A DNA stretch of 64,000 nt from Sipunculus nudus. Taxonomy: Eukaryota; Annelida; Sipuncula; Golfingiida; Sipunculidae. Made by a program: the position numbers and the translations under genes. This document shows, piece after piece, positions 1 to 10,324 of the stretch. The notes under the pieces are model-generated. The model was not told the DNA's origin. It saw nothing but the letters and a program-made list of their open reading frames with translations, and did no database searches. The stretch's first letter is position 1; the number at the start of each line of letters is the position of its first letter. The DNA is taken from the NCBI GenBank assembly GCA_026874595.1, contig CM049318.1, positions 26,626,956 through 26,690,955 of the forward strand. Direction: 5' to 3'.

Positions 1-18
1 TTGTCATTCTCTTTTTAA

Positions 19-155
19 CTGTCATTCTAATAAACATGCTTGACGATAACACATAAAAATAACCTCCTCTTTTTCACATCAGAAATACTACATCTGCAGA
101 TGAACAAATGTGCCACAGTTTGAGTAGTTGAATGTTTAATCGAGATTGCGTACTT
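19..155 (+). repeat. Ancient internal duplication, copy 1 (shown in monomer 1)
   Basis: Ordered matches with 460-612: CTGTCATTCT (19) with CTGTTATTCT (460); GACGATAACACATAAAAAT with GACGACATAAAAAT; CATCTGCAGATGAA (91) with the same at 519; GTTGAATGTTT (127) with GTTGAAAATTT (553); ATTGCGTACTTC (145) with ATTGCGTAACTC (602). Offsets run 441, 428, 428, 426 and 457, so the copies are collinear with small indels. The same pairing exists in all full-length A and B units. Confidence 0.7.
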
Positions 156-459
156 CCAGGAATGTGAATAAAAGAATACGTAATGAGCATTTCGTGAAGA
201 TGACAATTAACCTCAGTTTCATGTTTGATCCCGTTTTAATGCCACTCAATTAATCGCTCAAATTCGAATATGATAATATCAGAAGATCCAAACCATCTAT
301 ATAGCACCAAATGTAAAAAATGTTACTTCTGCTTATTTGGTCAAATCCGTATGGCGATCAAAAGAGTAGTGTACTCTTTCATTATATGCCAAAAGAACAT
401 ATTGGATTGACCGAGCAAGCAGACAACATAACATTTGATTAATCAGATATTGCATTTTT

Positions 460-612
460 CTGTTATTCTGTCAAGACGACATAAAAATTCACATGTAATT
501 CCATTAGGCATTTTTCAACATCTGCAGATGAAGTTATTTGCAATATTTTAAAGTTGAAAATTTGACGAATATACCATATCCCAAGGGGGAATGAATCAAA
601 TATTGCGTAACT
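460..612 (+). repeat. Ancient internal duplication, copy 2 (shown in monomer 1)
   Basis: Partner of 19-155. It contains about 30 bp extra before ATTGCGTA (the CATATCCCAAGGGGG stretch). The pairing suggests the 1.03-kb monomer grew from a shorter ancestral repeat of roughly 430-460 bp. Confidence 0.7.
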
Positions 613-1032
613 CTAATTTTAATTTTTAGTTTAATGTAAGCTATATTTTCTTTTTAAGATACTTCGAAAATGTTATAGTAAACTCGAAATAAGTAAGGGC
701 ATAGAATGAGAATCTGTTTTATTTTATATACGCAACACTATCCAAAAAGAAGACCTTACTCTGTTATACTCTTAGCCCATTCCTCAATTTATAAAAGGGT
801 TCCAAGTGTAACTGCAAAGTAAGGCTCAAATCTTTGCATTTCATTTCTTACTATTATTTTCACTATCTAACTGTAAAGTTAAAAAAAAATTACTATACCA
901 TGCTCTCTCCTCATCCTTTAGTGTATTCACTGATCCTCCGCTTATTTCTGCACAGGCATTCTACAAAGACTGAGGTTTGAACAGTGTACAGCATCTCATG
1001 AATATTCAACTACGCACCAACTAAATTAAGAC

Positions 1033-2051
1033 TTGTCATTCTCTTTTTAACTGTCATTCTAATAAACATGCTTGACGATAACACATAAAAATAACCTCCT
1101 CTTTTTTACATCAGAAATACTACATCTGCAGATGAACAAATGTGCCACAGTTTTAGTAGTTGAATGTTTGATCGAGATTGCGTACTTCCAGGAATGTGAA
1201 TAAAAGAATACGTAATGAGCATTTCGTAAAGATGACAATTAACCTCAGTTTCATGTTTGATCCCGTTTTAATGCCACTCAATTAATCGCTCAAATTCGAA
1301 TATGATAATATCAGAAGATCCAAACCATCTATATAGCACCAAATGTAAAAAATGTTACTTCTGCTTATTTGGTCAAATCCGTATGGCGATCAAAAGAGTA
1401 GTGTACTCTTTCATAATATGCCAAAAGAACATATTGGATTGACCGAGCAAGCAGACAACAAATCAGATATTGCATTTTTCTGTTATTCTGTCAAGACGAC
1501 ATAAAAATTCACATGTAATTCCATTAGGCATTTTTCAACATCTGCAGATGAAGTTATTTGCAATATTTTAAAGTTGAAAATTTGACGAATATACCATATC
1601 CCAAGGGGGAATGAATCAAATATTGCGTAACTCTACTTTTAATTTAAATTTAACGTAAGCTAAATTTTCTATTTTAAAATACTTCGAAAATGTTATAGTT
1701 AACCCGAAATAAGTAAGGGCATAGAATGAGAATCTGGTTTTTTTTCATATACGCAACACTATCCAAAAAGAAGACCTTACTCTGTTGTACTCTTAGCCCA
1801 TTCCTCAATTTATTAAACGGTTACAGGTGAAACTGCAAAGAACGGCTCGATTCTGTGCATTTCATTTCTTACTATTATTTTCACTATCTAAGTGTTAAGT
1901 TTAAAAAATTTACTATACCATGCTCTCTCCTCATCGTTTATTTATTCACTGATCCTCCGCTCATTATCGCACAGGTATTCTACAAAGACTGAAATTTGAA
2001 CAGTGTACAGCATCTCACGAATATTCAACTACGCACCAACTAAATTAGGAC
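1033..2051 (+). repeat. Satellite monomer 2, type A with 12-bp deletion
   Basis: 1,019 bp. It lacks 12 bp between 1460 and 1461, the segment TAACATTTGATT found at this place in other A units. It keeps AAAATGTTATAGTTAACCC, a combination otherwise seen only at the right edge of the window (62205 onward), where typical A units read AAATTGTTAGTTAACCC. Confidence 0.94.
1460..1461 (+). other. 12-bp deletion joint in monomer 2
   Basis: GACAACA joins directly to AATCAG; other A units have TAACATTTGATT between them. Found in no other copy. Confidence 0.9.
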
Positions 2052-3091
2052 TTGTCATTCCTTTTTTAAATGTCTTTCTAATAAACATGCTTGACGATAT
2101 CACATAAAAATAAACTCCTCATTTTAACATCAGAAATACTACAACATCTGCAAATGAACAAATGTGCCACAGTTTTAGTACTTGAATATTTGATCGAGAT
2201 TGCGTAATTCCTGGAGAGTGAATAAAAGATTACGTAATGAGCATTTCGTAAACAGGAAAATTAACCTCAGTTTCATGTTTGATCCCGTTTTTCATGACAC
2301 TCAAACAATCGCTCAAATTCGAATATGATCAAATCAGAGGAACCAAACAATCTATATTGAACCAAATGTAAAAAAAATGTTACTTTTGCTTATTTGGTCA
2401 AATCCGTATGGCGATCAAAAGAGTAGTGTACTCTTTCATTATGTGCCAAACGAACATATTGGATTGACCGAGCAAGCAGACAACATTACATTTGATTAAT
2501 CAGATACATTATTTTTCTGATATTCTGTCAAGACGACATTAAAATTCACAGTTAATTCCATCAGGCATTTTTCAACATCTGCAGATTAAGTTATTTGCAA
2601 TATTTTTAAGTTCAATATTTCATGAATATACAATATCCCAAGGGGAAATAATCAAATATTGCGTAACTCTAATTTTAATTTTAAGTTTAATGTAAGCTAT
2701 ATTTTCTATTTAAGATACTTCGAAAATGTTATAGTAAACTCGAAATAAGTAAGGGCATAGAATGAGAATCCGGGTTTTTTTTTATATACGCAACACTATC
2801 CAAAAAGAAGACCTTACTCTGTTATACTCTTAGCCCATTCCTCAATTTATAAAAGGGTTCCAAGTGTAACTGCAAAGTAAGGCTCAAATCTTTGCATTTC
2901 ATTTCTTACTATTATTTTCACTATCTAACTGTAAAGTTTAAAAAAAAATTACTATACCATGCTCTCTCCTCATCCTTTAGTGTATTCACTGATCCTCCGC
3001 TTATTTTTGCACAGGCATTCTACAAAGACTGAGATTTGAACAGTGTACAGCATCTCATGAATATTCAACTACGCACCAACTAAATTAAGAC
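2052..3091 (+). repeat. Satellite monomer 3, type B (divergent copy)
   Basis: 1,040 bp, B throughout, with several private changes: CTCAAACAATCGC, CACAGTTAATTCC, and CTGCAGATTAAG, which breaks the second dyad. TATAAAAG lies at 2848-2855. It is the most diverged full-length B in the left half of the window. Confidence 0.94.
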
Positions 3092-4124
3092 TTGTCATTC
3101 TCTTTTTAACTGTCATTCTAATAAACATGCTTGACGATAACACATAAAAATAACCTCCTCTTTTTCACATCAGAAATACTACATCTGCAGATGAACAAAT
3201 GTGCCACAGTTTTAGTAGTTGAATGTTTAATCGAGATTGCGTACTTCCAGGAATGTGAATAAAAGAATACGTAATGAGCATTTCGTGAAGATGACAATTA
3301 ACCTCAGTTTCATGTTTGATCCCGTTTTAATGCCACTCAATTAATCGCTCAAATTCGAATATGATAATATCAGAAGATCCAAACCATCTATATAGCACCA
3401 AATGTAAAAAATGTTACTTCTGCTTATTTGGTCAAATCCGTATGGCGATCAAAAGAGTAGTGTACTCTTTCATTATATGCCAAAAGAACATATTGGATTG
3501 ACCGAGCAAGCAGACAACATAACATTTGATTAATCAGATATTGCATTTTTCTGTTATTCTGTCAAGACGACATAAAAATTCACATGTAATTCCATTAGGC
3601 ATTTTTCAACATCTGCAGATGAAGTTATTTGCAATATTTTAAAGTTGAAAATTTGACGAATATACCATATCCCAAGGGGGAATGAATCAAATATTGCGTC
3701 ACTCTAATTTTAATTTTAAGTTTAATGTAAGCTATATTTTCTTTTTAAGATACTTCGAAAATGTTATAGTAAACTCGAAATAAGTAAGGGCATAGAATGA
3801 GAATCTGTTTTATTTTATATACGCAACACTATCCAAAAAGAAGACCTTACTCTGTTATACTCTTAGCCCATTCCTCAATTTATAAAAGGGTTCCAAGTGT
3901 AACTGCAAAGTTAGGCTCAAATCTTTGCATTTCATTTCTTACTATTATTTTCACTATCTAACTGTAAAGTTAAAAAAAAAATTACTATACCATGCTCTCT
4001 CCTCATCCTTTAGTGTATTCACTGATCCTCCGCTTATTTCTGCACAGGCATTCTACAAAGACTGAGATTTGAACAGTGTACAGCATCTCATGAATATTCA
4101 ACTACGCACCAACTAAATTAAGAC
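3092..4124 (+). repeat. Satellite monomer 4, type D
   Basis: 1,033 bp. It shares TTTAATCGAG and CGTGAAGATGAC with monomer 1, 3,091 bp upstream, so the two are recent duplicates. Private change GCGTCACTC. The A-to-B switch lies at the same place as in monomer 1. Confidence 0.93.
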
Positions 4125-5160
4125 TTGTCATTCTCTTTTTAACTGTCATTCTAATAAACATGCTTGACGATAACACATAAAAATAACCTCCTCTTTTTTA
4201 CATCAGAAATACTACATCTGCAGATGAACAAATGTGCCACAGTTTTAGTAGTTGAATGTTTGATCGAGATTGCGTACTTCCAGGAATGTGAATAAAAGAA
4301 TACGTAATGAGCATTTCGTAAACAGGAAAATTAACCTCAGTTTCATGTTTGATCCCGTTTTTTCATGACACTCAAATAATCGCTCAAATTCGAATATGAT
4401 CAAATCAGAGGAACCAAACAATTTATATTGAACCAAATGTAAAAAAATGTTACTTCTGCTTATTTGGTCAAATCCGTGTGGAGATCAAAAGAGTAGTGTA
4501 CTCTTTCATTATGTGCCAAACGAACATATTGGATTGACCGAGCAAGCAGACAACATTACATTTGATTAATCAGATACATTATTTTTCTGATATTCTGTCA
4601 AGACGACATTAAAATTCACAGTTTATTCAATCAGGCATTTTTCATTATCTGCAGATGAAGTTATTTGCAATATTTTCAAGTTCAATATTTCATGAATATA
4701 CAATATCCCAAGGGGAAATAATCAAATATTGCGTAACTCTAATTTTAATTTTAAGTTTAATGTAAGCTATATTTTCTTTTTAAGATACTTCGAAAATGTT
4801 ATAGTAAACTCGAAATAAGTAAGGGCATAGAATGAGAATCTGTTTTATTTTATATACGCAACACTATCCAAAAAGAAGACCTTACTCTGTTATACTCTTA
4901 GCCCATTCCTCAATTTATAAAAGGGTTCCAAGTGTAACTGCAAAGTAAGGCTCAAATCTTTGCATTTCATTTCTTACTATTATTTTCACTATCTAACTGT
5001 AAAGTTTAAAAAAAAAATTACTATACCGTGCTCTCTCCTCATCGTTTAGTGTATTCACTGATCCTCCGCTTATTTTTGCACAGGCATTCTACAAAGACTG
5101 AGATTTGAACAGTGTACAGCATCTCATGAATATTCAACTACGCACCAACTAAATTAAGAC
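4125..5160 (+). repeat. Satellite monomer 5, type C (A first ~200 bp, then B)
   Basis: 1,036 bp. A-type through GTACTTCCAGGAATGTG, then B-type from CGTAAACAGG at about 4317. It has CATTATCTGCAG and CATCGTTTAG, marks shared with the C units at 15499 and 45008. The mosaic opens a 63-codon minus-strand frame (4245-4436) with a TTG start; I do not regard it as a gene. Confidence 0.93.
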
Positions 5161-5250
5161 TTGTCATTCTCTTTTTAACTGTCATTCTAATAAACATGCT
5201 TGACGATAACACATAAAAATAACCTCCTCTTTTTCACATCAGAAATACTA

Positions 5251-5262
5251 CATCTGCAGATG
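5251..5262. other. 12-bp perfect palindrome CATCTGCAGATG, first site (exemplar in A)
   Basis: Perfect dyad with a central PstI site. Present near +91 in A, C and D units. In B units the same position reads CATCTGCAAATG (for example 6282-6293), one base from palindromic. Confidence 0.85.
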
Positions 5263-5678
5263 AACAAATGTGCCACAGTTTTAGTAGTTGAATGTTTGAT
5301 CGAGATTGCGTACTTCCAGGAATGTGAATAAAAGAATACGTAATGAGCATTTCGTAAACAGGAAAATTAACCTCAGTTTCATGTTTGATCCCGTTTTAAT
5401 GCCACTCAATTAATCGCTCAAATTCGAATATGATAATATCAGAAGATCCAAACTATCTATATAGCACCAAATGTAAAAAATGTTACTTCTGCTTATTTGG
5501 TCAAATCCGTATGGCGATCAAAAGAGTAGTGTACTCTTTCATTATATGCCAAAAGAACATATTGGATTGACCGAGCAAGCAGACAACATAACATTTGATT
5601 AATCAGATATTGCATTTTTCTGTTATTCTGTCAAGACGACATAAAAATTCACATGTAATTCCATTAGGCATTTTTCAA

Positions 5679-5690
5679 CATCTGCAGATG
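5679..5690. other. 12-bp perfect palindrome CATCTGCAGATG, second site (exemplar in A)
   Basis: Second dyad, 428 bp after the first. Present in A, B and D units, but in C units preceded by CATT instead of CAAC, which shortens the dyad (TATCTGCAGATG). Broken in monomers 3 (CTGCAGATTA) and 37 (CTGCAGATAA). Two such dyads per A unit could be protein-binding sites, but no function is shown. Confidence 0.8.
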
Positions 5691-6365
5691 AAGTTATTTG
5701 CAATATTTTAAAGTTGAAAATTTGACGAATATACCATATCCCAAGGGGGAATGAATCAAATATTGCGTAACTCTACTTTTAATTTAAATTTAACGTAAGC
5801 TATATTTTATATTTTAAAATACTTCGAAATTGTTAGTTAACCCGAAATAAGTAAGGACATAGAATGAGAATCCGGGTTTTTTTATATACGCAACACTATA
5901 CAAAAAGAAGGCCTTACTCTGTTATACTCTTAGCCCATTCCTCAATTTATTAAACGGTTACAGGTGAAACTGCAAAGAACGGCTCAAATCTGTGCATTTC
6001 ATTTCTTACTATTATTTTCACTATCTAAGTGTTAAGTTTAAAAAATTTACTATACCATGCTCTCTCCTCATCGTTTATATATTCACTGATCCTCCGCTCG
6101 TTATCGCACAGGTATTCTACAAAGACTGAGATTTGAACAGTGTACAGCATCTCACGAATATTCAACTACGCACCAACTAAATTAAGACTTGTCATTCCTA
6201 TTTTAAATGTCTTTCTAATAAACATGCTTGACGATAACACATAAAAATAACCTCCTTTTTTCTACATCAGAAATACTACAACATCTGCAAATGAACAAAT
6301 GTGCCACAGTTTTAGTAGTTGAATGTTTGATCGAGATTGCGTAATTCCTGGAGAGTGAATAACAG

Positions 6366-6375
6366 ATTACGTAAT
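6366..6375. promoter_or_regulatory. ATTACGTAAT palindrome, B-specific (exemplar)
   Basis: Perfect 10-bp dyad in most B units; A units read AATACGTAAT. TTACGTAA is the core recognised by PAR/E4BP4-type bZIP factors in animals (family knowledge). The related TTGCGTAA occurs elsewhere in each unit. Regulatory use is speculation. Confidence 0.25.
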
Positions 6376-6983
6376 GAGCATTTTGTAAACAGGAAAATTA
6401 ACCTCAGTTTCATGTTTGATCCCGTTTTTCATGACACTCAAATAATCGCTCAAATTCGAATATGATCAAATCAGAGGAACCAAACAATCTATTTTGAACC
6501 AAATGTAAAAAAAAATGTTACTTCTGCTTATTTGGTCAAATCCGTATGGCGATCAAAAGAGTAGTGTACTCTTTCATTATGTGCCAAACGAACATATTGG
6601 ATTGACCAAGCAAGCAGACAACATTACATTTGATTAATCAGATACATTATTTTTCTGATATTCTGTCAAGACGACATTAAAATTCACAGTTTATTCCATC
6701 AGGCATTTTTCAACATCTGCAGATGAAGTTATTTGCAATATTTTTAAGTTCAATATTTCATGAATATACAATATCCCAAGGGGAAATAATCAAATATTGC
6801 GTAACTCTAATTTTAATTTTAAGTTTAATGTAAGCTATATTTTCTTTTTAAGATACTTCGAAAATGTTATAGTAAACTCGAAATAAGTAAGGGCATAGAA
6901 TGAGAATCTGTTTTATTTTATATACGCAACACTATCCAAAAAGAAGACCTTACTCTGTTATACTCTTAGCCCATTCCTCAATT

Positions 6984-6991
6984 TATAAAAG
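6984..6991 (+). promoter_or_regulatory. TATA-box-like TATAAAAG in B units (exemplar)
   Basis: TATAAAAGGG matches the Pol II TATA consensus. It occurs in units with a B 3' half (also 790-797 and 2848-2855). A units read TTATTAAACGG at this place and so do A' units. Satellite transcription from such elements is known in several eukaryotes; nothing here proves it. Confidence 0.3.
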
Positions 6992-7228
6992 GGTTCCAAG
7001 TGTAACTGCAAAGTAAGGCTCAAATCTTTGCATTTCATTTCTTACCATTATTTTCACTATCTAACTGTAAAGTTTAAAAAAAAAATTACTATACCATGCT
7101 CTCTCCTCATCCTTTAGTGTATTCACTGATCCTCCGCTTATTTTTGCACAGGCATTCTACAAAGACTGAGATTTGAACAGTGTACAGCATCTCATGAATA
7201 TTCACTTACGCACCAACTAAATTAAGAC

Positions 7229-8256
7229 TTGTCATTCTCTTTTTAACTGTCATTCTAATAAACATGCTTGACGATAACACATAAAAATAACCTCCTCTTT
7301 TTTACATCAGAAATACTACATCTGCAGATGAACAAATGTGCCACAGTTTTAGTAGTTGAATGTTTGATCGAGATTGCGTACTTCCAGGAATGTGAATAAA
7401 AGAATACGTAATGAGCATTTCGTAAAGATGACAATTAACCTCAGTTTCATGTTTGATCCCGTTTTAATGCCACTCAATTAATCGCTCAAATTCGAATATG
7501 ATAATATCAGAAGATCCAAACCATCTATATAGCACCAAATGTAAAAAATGTTACTTCTGCTTATTTGGTCAAATCCGTATGGCGATCAAAAGAGTAGTGT
7601 ACTCTTTCATTATATGCCAAAAGAACATATTGGATTGACCGAGCAAGCAGACAACATAACATTTGATTAATCAGATATTGCATTTTTCTGTTATTCTGTC
7701 AAGACGACATAAAAATTCACATGTAATTCCATTAGGCATTTTTCAACATCTGCAGATGAAGTTATTTGCAATATTTTAAAGTTGAAAATTTGACGAATAT
7801 ACCATATCCCAAGGGGGAATGAATCAAATATTGCGTAACTCTACTTTTAATTTAAATTTAACGTAAGCTATATTTTATATTTTAAAATACTTCGAAATTG
7901 TTAGTTAACCCGAAATAAGTAAGGACATAGAATGAGAATCCGGGTTTTTTTATATACGCAACACTATCCAAAAAGAAGGCCTTACTCTGTTATACTCTTA
8001 GCCCATTCCTCAATTTATTAAACGGTTACAGGTGAAACTGCAAAGAACGGCTCAAATCTGTGCATTTCATTTCTTACTATTATTTTCACTATCTAAGTGT
8101 TAAGTTTAAAAAATTTACTATACCATGCTCTCTCCTCATCGTTTATATATTCACTGATCCTCCGCTCGTTATCGCACAGGTATTCTACAAAGACTGAGAT
8201 TTGAACAGTGTACAGCATCTCACGAATATTCAACTACGCACCAACTAAATTAAGAC
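7229..8256 (+). repeat. Satellite monomer 8, type A (canonical)
   Basis: 1,028 bp. A-type at all diagnostic sites, including CGTAAAGATGAC, CATATCCCAAGGGGGAATG, AAATTGTTAGTTAACCC and CATCGTTTATATATTC. It can serve as a reference A sequence. Confidence 0.96.
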
Positions 8257-9296
8257 TTGTCATTCCTATTTTAAATGTCTTTCTAATAAACATGCTTGAC
8301 GATAACACATAAAAATAACCTCCTTTTTTTTACATCAGAAATACTACAACATCTGCAAATGAACAAATGTGCCACAGTTTTAGTAGTTGAATGTTTGATC
8401 GAGATTGCGTAATTCCTGGAGAGTGAATAATAGATTACGTAATGAGCATTTCGTAAACAGGAAAATTAACCTCAGTTTCATGTTAGATCCCGTTTTTCAT
8501 GACACTCAAATAATCCCTCAAATTCGAATATGATCAAATCAGAGGAACCAAACAATCTATTTTGAACCAAATGTAAAAAAAAATGTTACTTCTGCTTATT
8601 TGGTCAAATCCGTATGGCGATCAAAAGAGTAGTGTACTCTTTCATTATGTGCCAAACGAACATATTGGATTGACCAAGCAAGCAGACAACATTACATTTG
8701 ATTAATCAGATACATTATTTTTCTGATATTCTGTCAAGACGACATTAAAATTCACAGTTTATTCCATCAGGCATTTTTCAACATCTGCAGATGAAGTTAT
8801 TTGCAATATTTTTAAGTTCAATATTTCATGAATATACAATATCCCAAGGGGAAATAATCAAATATTGCGTAACTCTAATTTTAATTTTAAGTTTAATGTA
8901 AGCTATATTTTCTTTTTAAGATACTTCGAAAATGTTATAGTAAACTCGAAATAAGTAAGGGCATAGAATGAGAATCTGTTTTATTTTATATACGCAACAC
9001 TATCCAAAAAGAAGACCTTACTCTGTTATACTCTTAGCCCATTCCTCAATTTATAAAAGGGTTCCAAGTGTAACTGCAAAGTAAGGCTCAAATCTTTGCA
9101 TTTCATTTCTTACCATTATTTTCACTATCTAACTGTAAAGTTTAAAAAAAAAATTACTATACCATGCTCTCTCCTCATCCTTTAGTGTATTCACTGATCC
9201 TCCGCTTATTTTTGCACAGGCATTCTACAAAGACTGAGATTTGAACAGTGTACAGCATCTCATGAATATTCACTTACGCACCAACTAAATTAAGAC
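8257..9296 (+). repeat. Satellite monomer 9, type B
   Basis: 1,040 bp. It carries GTTAGATCCCG and AATCCCTC, shared with monomers 11 and 13, while its 3' third (CTTACCATT, ATTCACTTACG) matches monomer 7. It is therefore an exchange product between neighbouring B lineages. Confidence 0.95.
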
Positions 9297-10324
9297 TTGT
9301 CATTCTCTTTTTAACTGTCATTCTAATAAACATGCTTGACGATAACACATAAAAATAACCTCCTCTTTTTTACATCAGAAATACTACATCTGCAGATGAA
9401 CAAATGTGCCACAGTTTTAGTAGTTGAATGTTTGATCGAGATTGCGTACTTCCAGGAATGTGAATAAAAGAATACGTAATGAGCATTTCGTAAACAGGAA
9501 AATTAACCTCAGTTTCATGTTTGATCCCGTTTTAATGCCACTCAATTAATCGCTCAAATTCGAATATGATAATATCAGAAGATCCAAACTATCTATATAG
9601 CACCAAATGTAAAAAATGTTACTTCTGCTTATTTGGTCAAATCCGTATGGCGATCAAAAGAGTAGTGTACTCTTTCATTATATGCCAAAAGAACATATTG
9701 GATTGACCGAGCAAGCAGACAACATAACATTTGATTAATCAGATATTGCATTTTTCTGTTATTCTGTCAAGACGACATAAAAATTCACATGTAATTCCAT
9801 TAGGCATTTTTCAACATCTGCAGATGAAGTTATTTGCAATATTTTAAAGTTGAAAATTTGACGAATATACCATATCCCAAGGGGGAATGAATCAAATATT
9901 GCGTAACTCTACTTTTAATTTAAATTTAACGTAAGCTATATTTTATATTTTAAAATACTTCGAAATTGTTAGTTAACCCGAAATAAGTAAGGACATAGAA
10001 TGAGAATCCGGGTTTTTTTATATACGCAACACTATCCAAAAAGAAGGCCTTACTCTGTTATACTCTTAGCCCATTCCTCAATTTATTAAACGGTTACAGG
10101 TGAAACTGCAAAGAACGGCTCAAATCTGTGCATTTCATTTCTTACTATTATTTTCACTATCTAAGTGTTAAGTTTAAAAAATTTACTATACCATGCTCTC
10201 TCCTCATCGTTTATATATTCACTGATCCTCCGCTCGTTATCGCACAGGTATTCTACAAAGACTGAGATTTGAACAGTGTACAGCATCTCACGAATATTCA
10301 ACTACGCACCAACTAAATTAAGAC
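9297..10324 (+). repeat. Satellite monomer 10, type A with a short B patch
   Basis: 1,028 bp. It has the B-type tract TAAACAGGAAAATT at 9491-9504 and AACTATCTATATAG, both shared with monomer 6 (4,136 bp upstream) but not with the intervening monomer 8. Confidence 0.94.

Larger units (their letters stand above)
1..1032 (+). repeat. Satellite monomer 1, type D (A 5' part, B 3' part)
   Basis: 1,032 bp, starting at the window edge but full length in the chosen phase. It reads as A up to the GGGGGAATGAATC region and as B from about 615 on (TAATTTTAATTT, TATAAAAGGG, CATCTCATG). Private change: CAGTTTGAGTAG where others have CAGTTTTAGTAG. Closest relative is the monomer at 3092. Confidence 0.93.
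5161..6188 (+). repeat. Satellite monomer 6, type A with a short B patch
   Basis: 1,028 bp. A-type except for the tract TAAACAGGAAAATT at 5355-5368, which is B-type and is followed again by A-type TTAATGCCACTCAATT. The same patch occurs in monomer 10. It begins CTCTTTTTCACATC, as A units after a C unit often do. Dyads CATCTGCAGATG lie at 5251-5262 and 5679-5690. Confidence 0.94.
6189..7228 (+). repeat. Satellite monomer 7, type B
   Basis: 1,040 bp. Private changes AACAGATTACG and CATTTTGTAAAC. It shares CTATTTTGAACC, GACCAAGCAAG, CTTACCATT and the end ATTCACTTACG with monomer 9. TATAAAAG at 6984-6991; intact dyad at 6714-6725 and degenerate dyad at 6282-6293. Confidence 0.95.

Noticed and set aside
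4245-4436. 63-codon minus-strand reading frame, repeated in the C units at 15619, 38918, 39954, 40991, 42027 and 45128
   Set aside because: It starts with TTG rather than ATG, exists only because C joins A and B sequence, is interrupted in A and B parents, and shows no recognisable domain. Near-identity among copies follows from recent duplication, not from selection on protein.
5341-5370. Possible CENP-B box (TTCGTAAACAGG)
   Set aside because: Matches only the initial TTCG of the nTTCGnnnnAnnCGGGn core; the CGGG half is absent. No better match seen in either monomer type.
6984-7010. Pol III B-box-like GGTTCCAAG after the TATA element, and TGATCGAGATT near the 5' part
   Set aside because: Both miss conserved positions of GGTTCRANTCC, and no A-box is found at suitable spacing. 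No tRNA or SINE fold.
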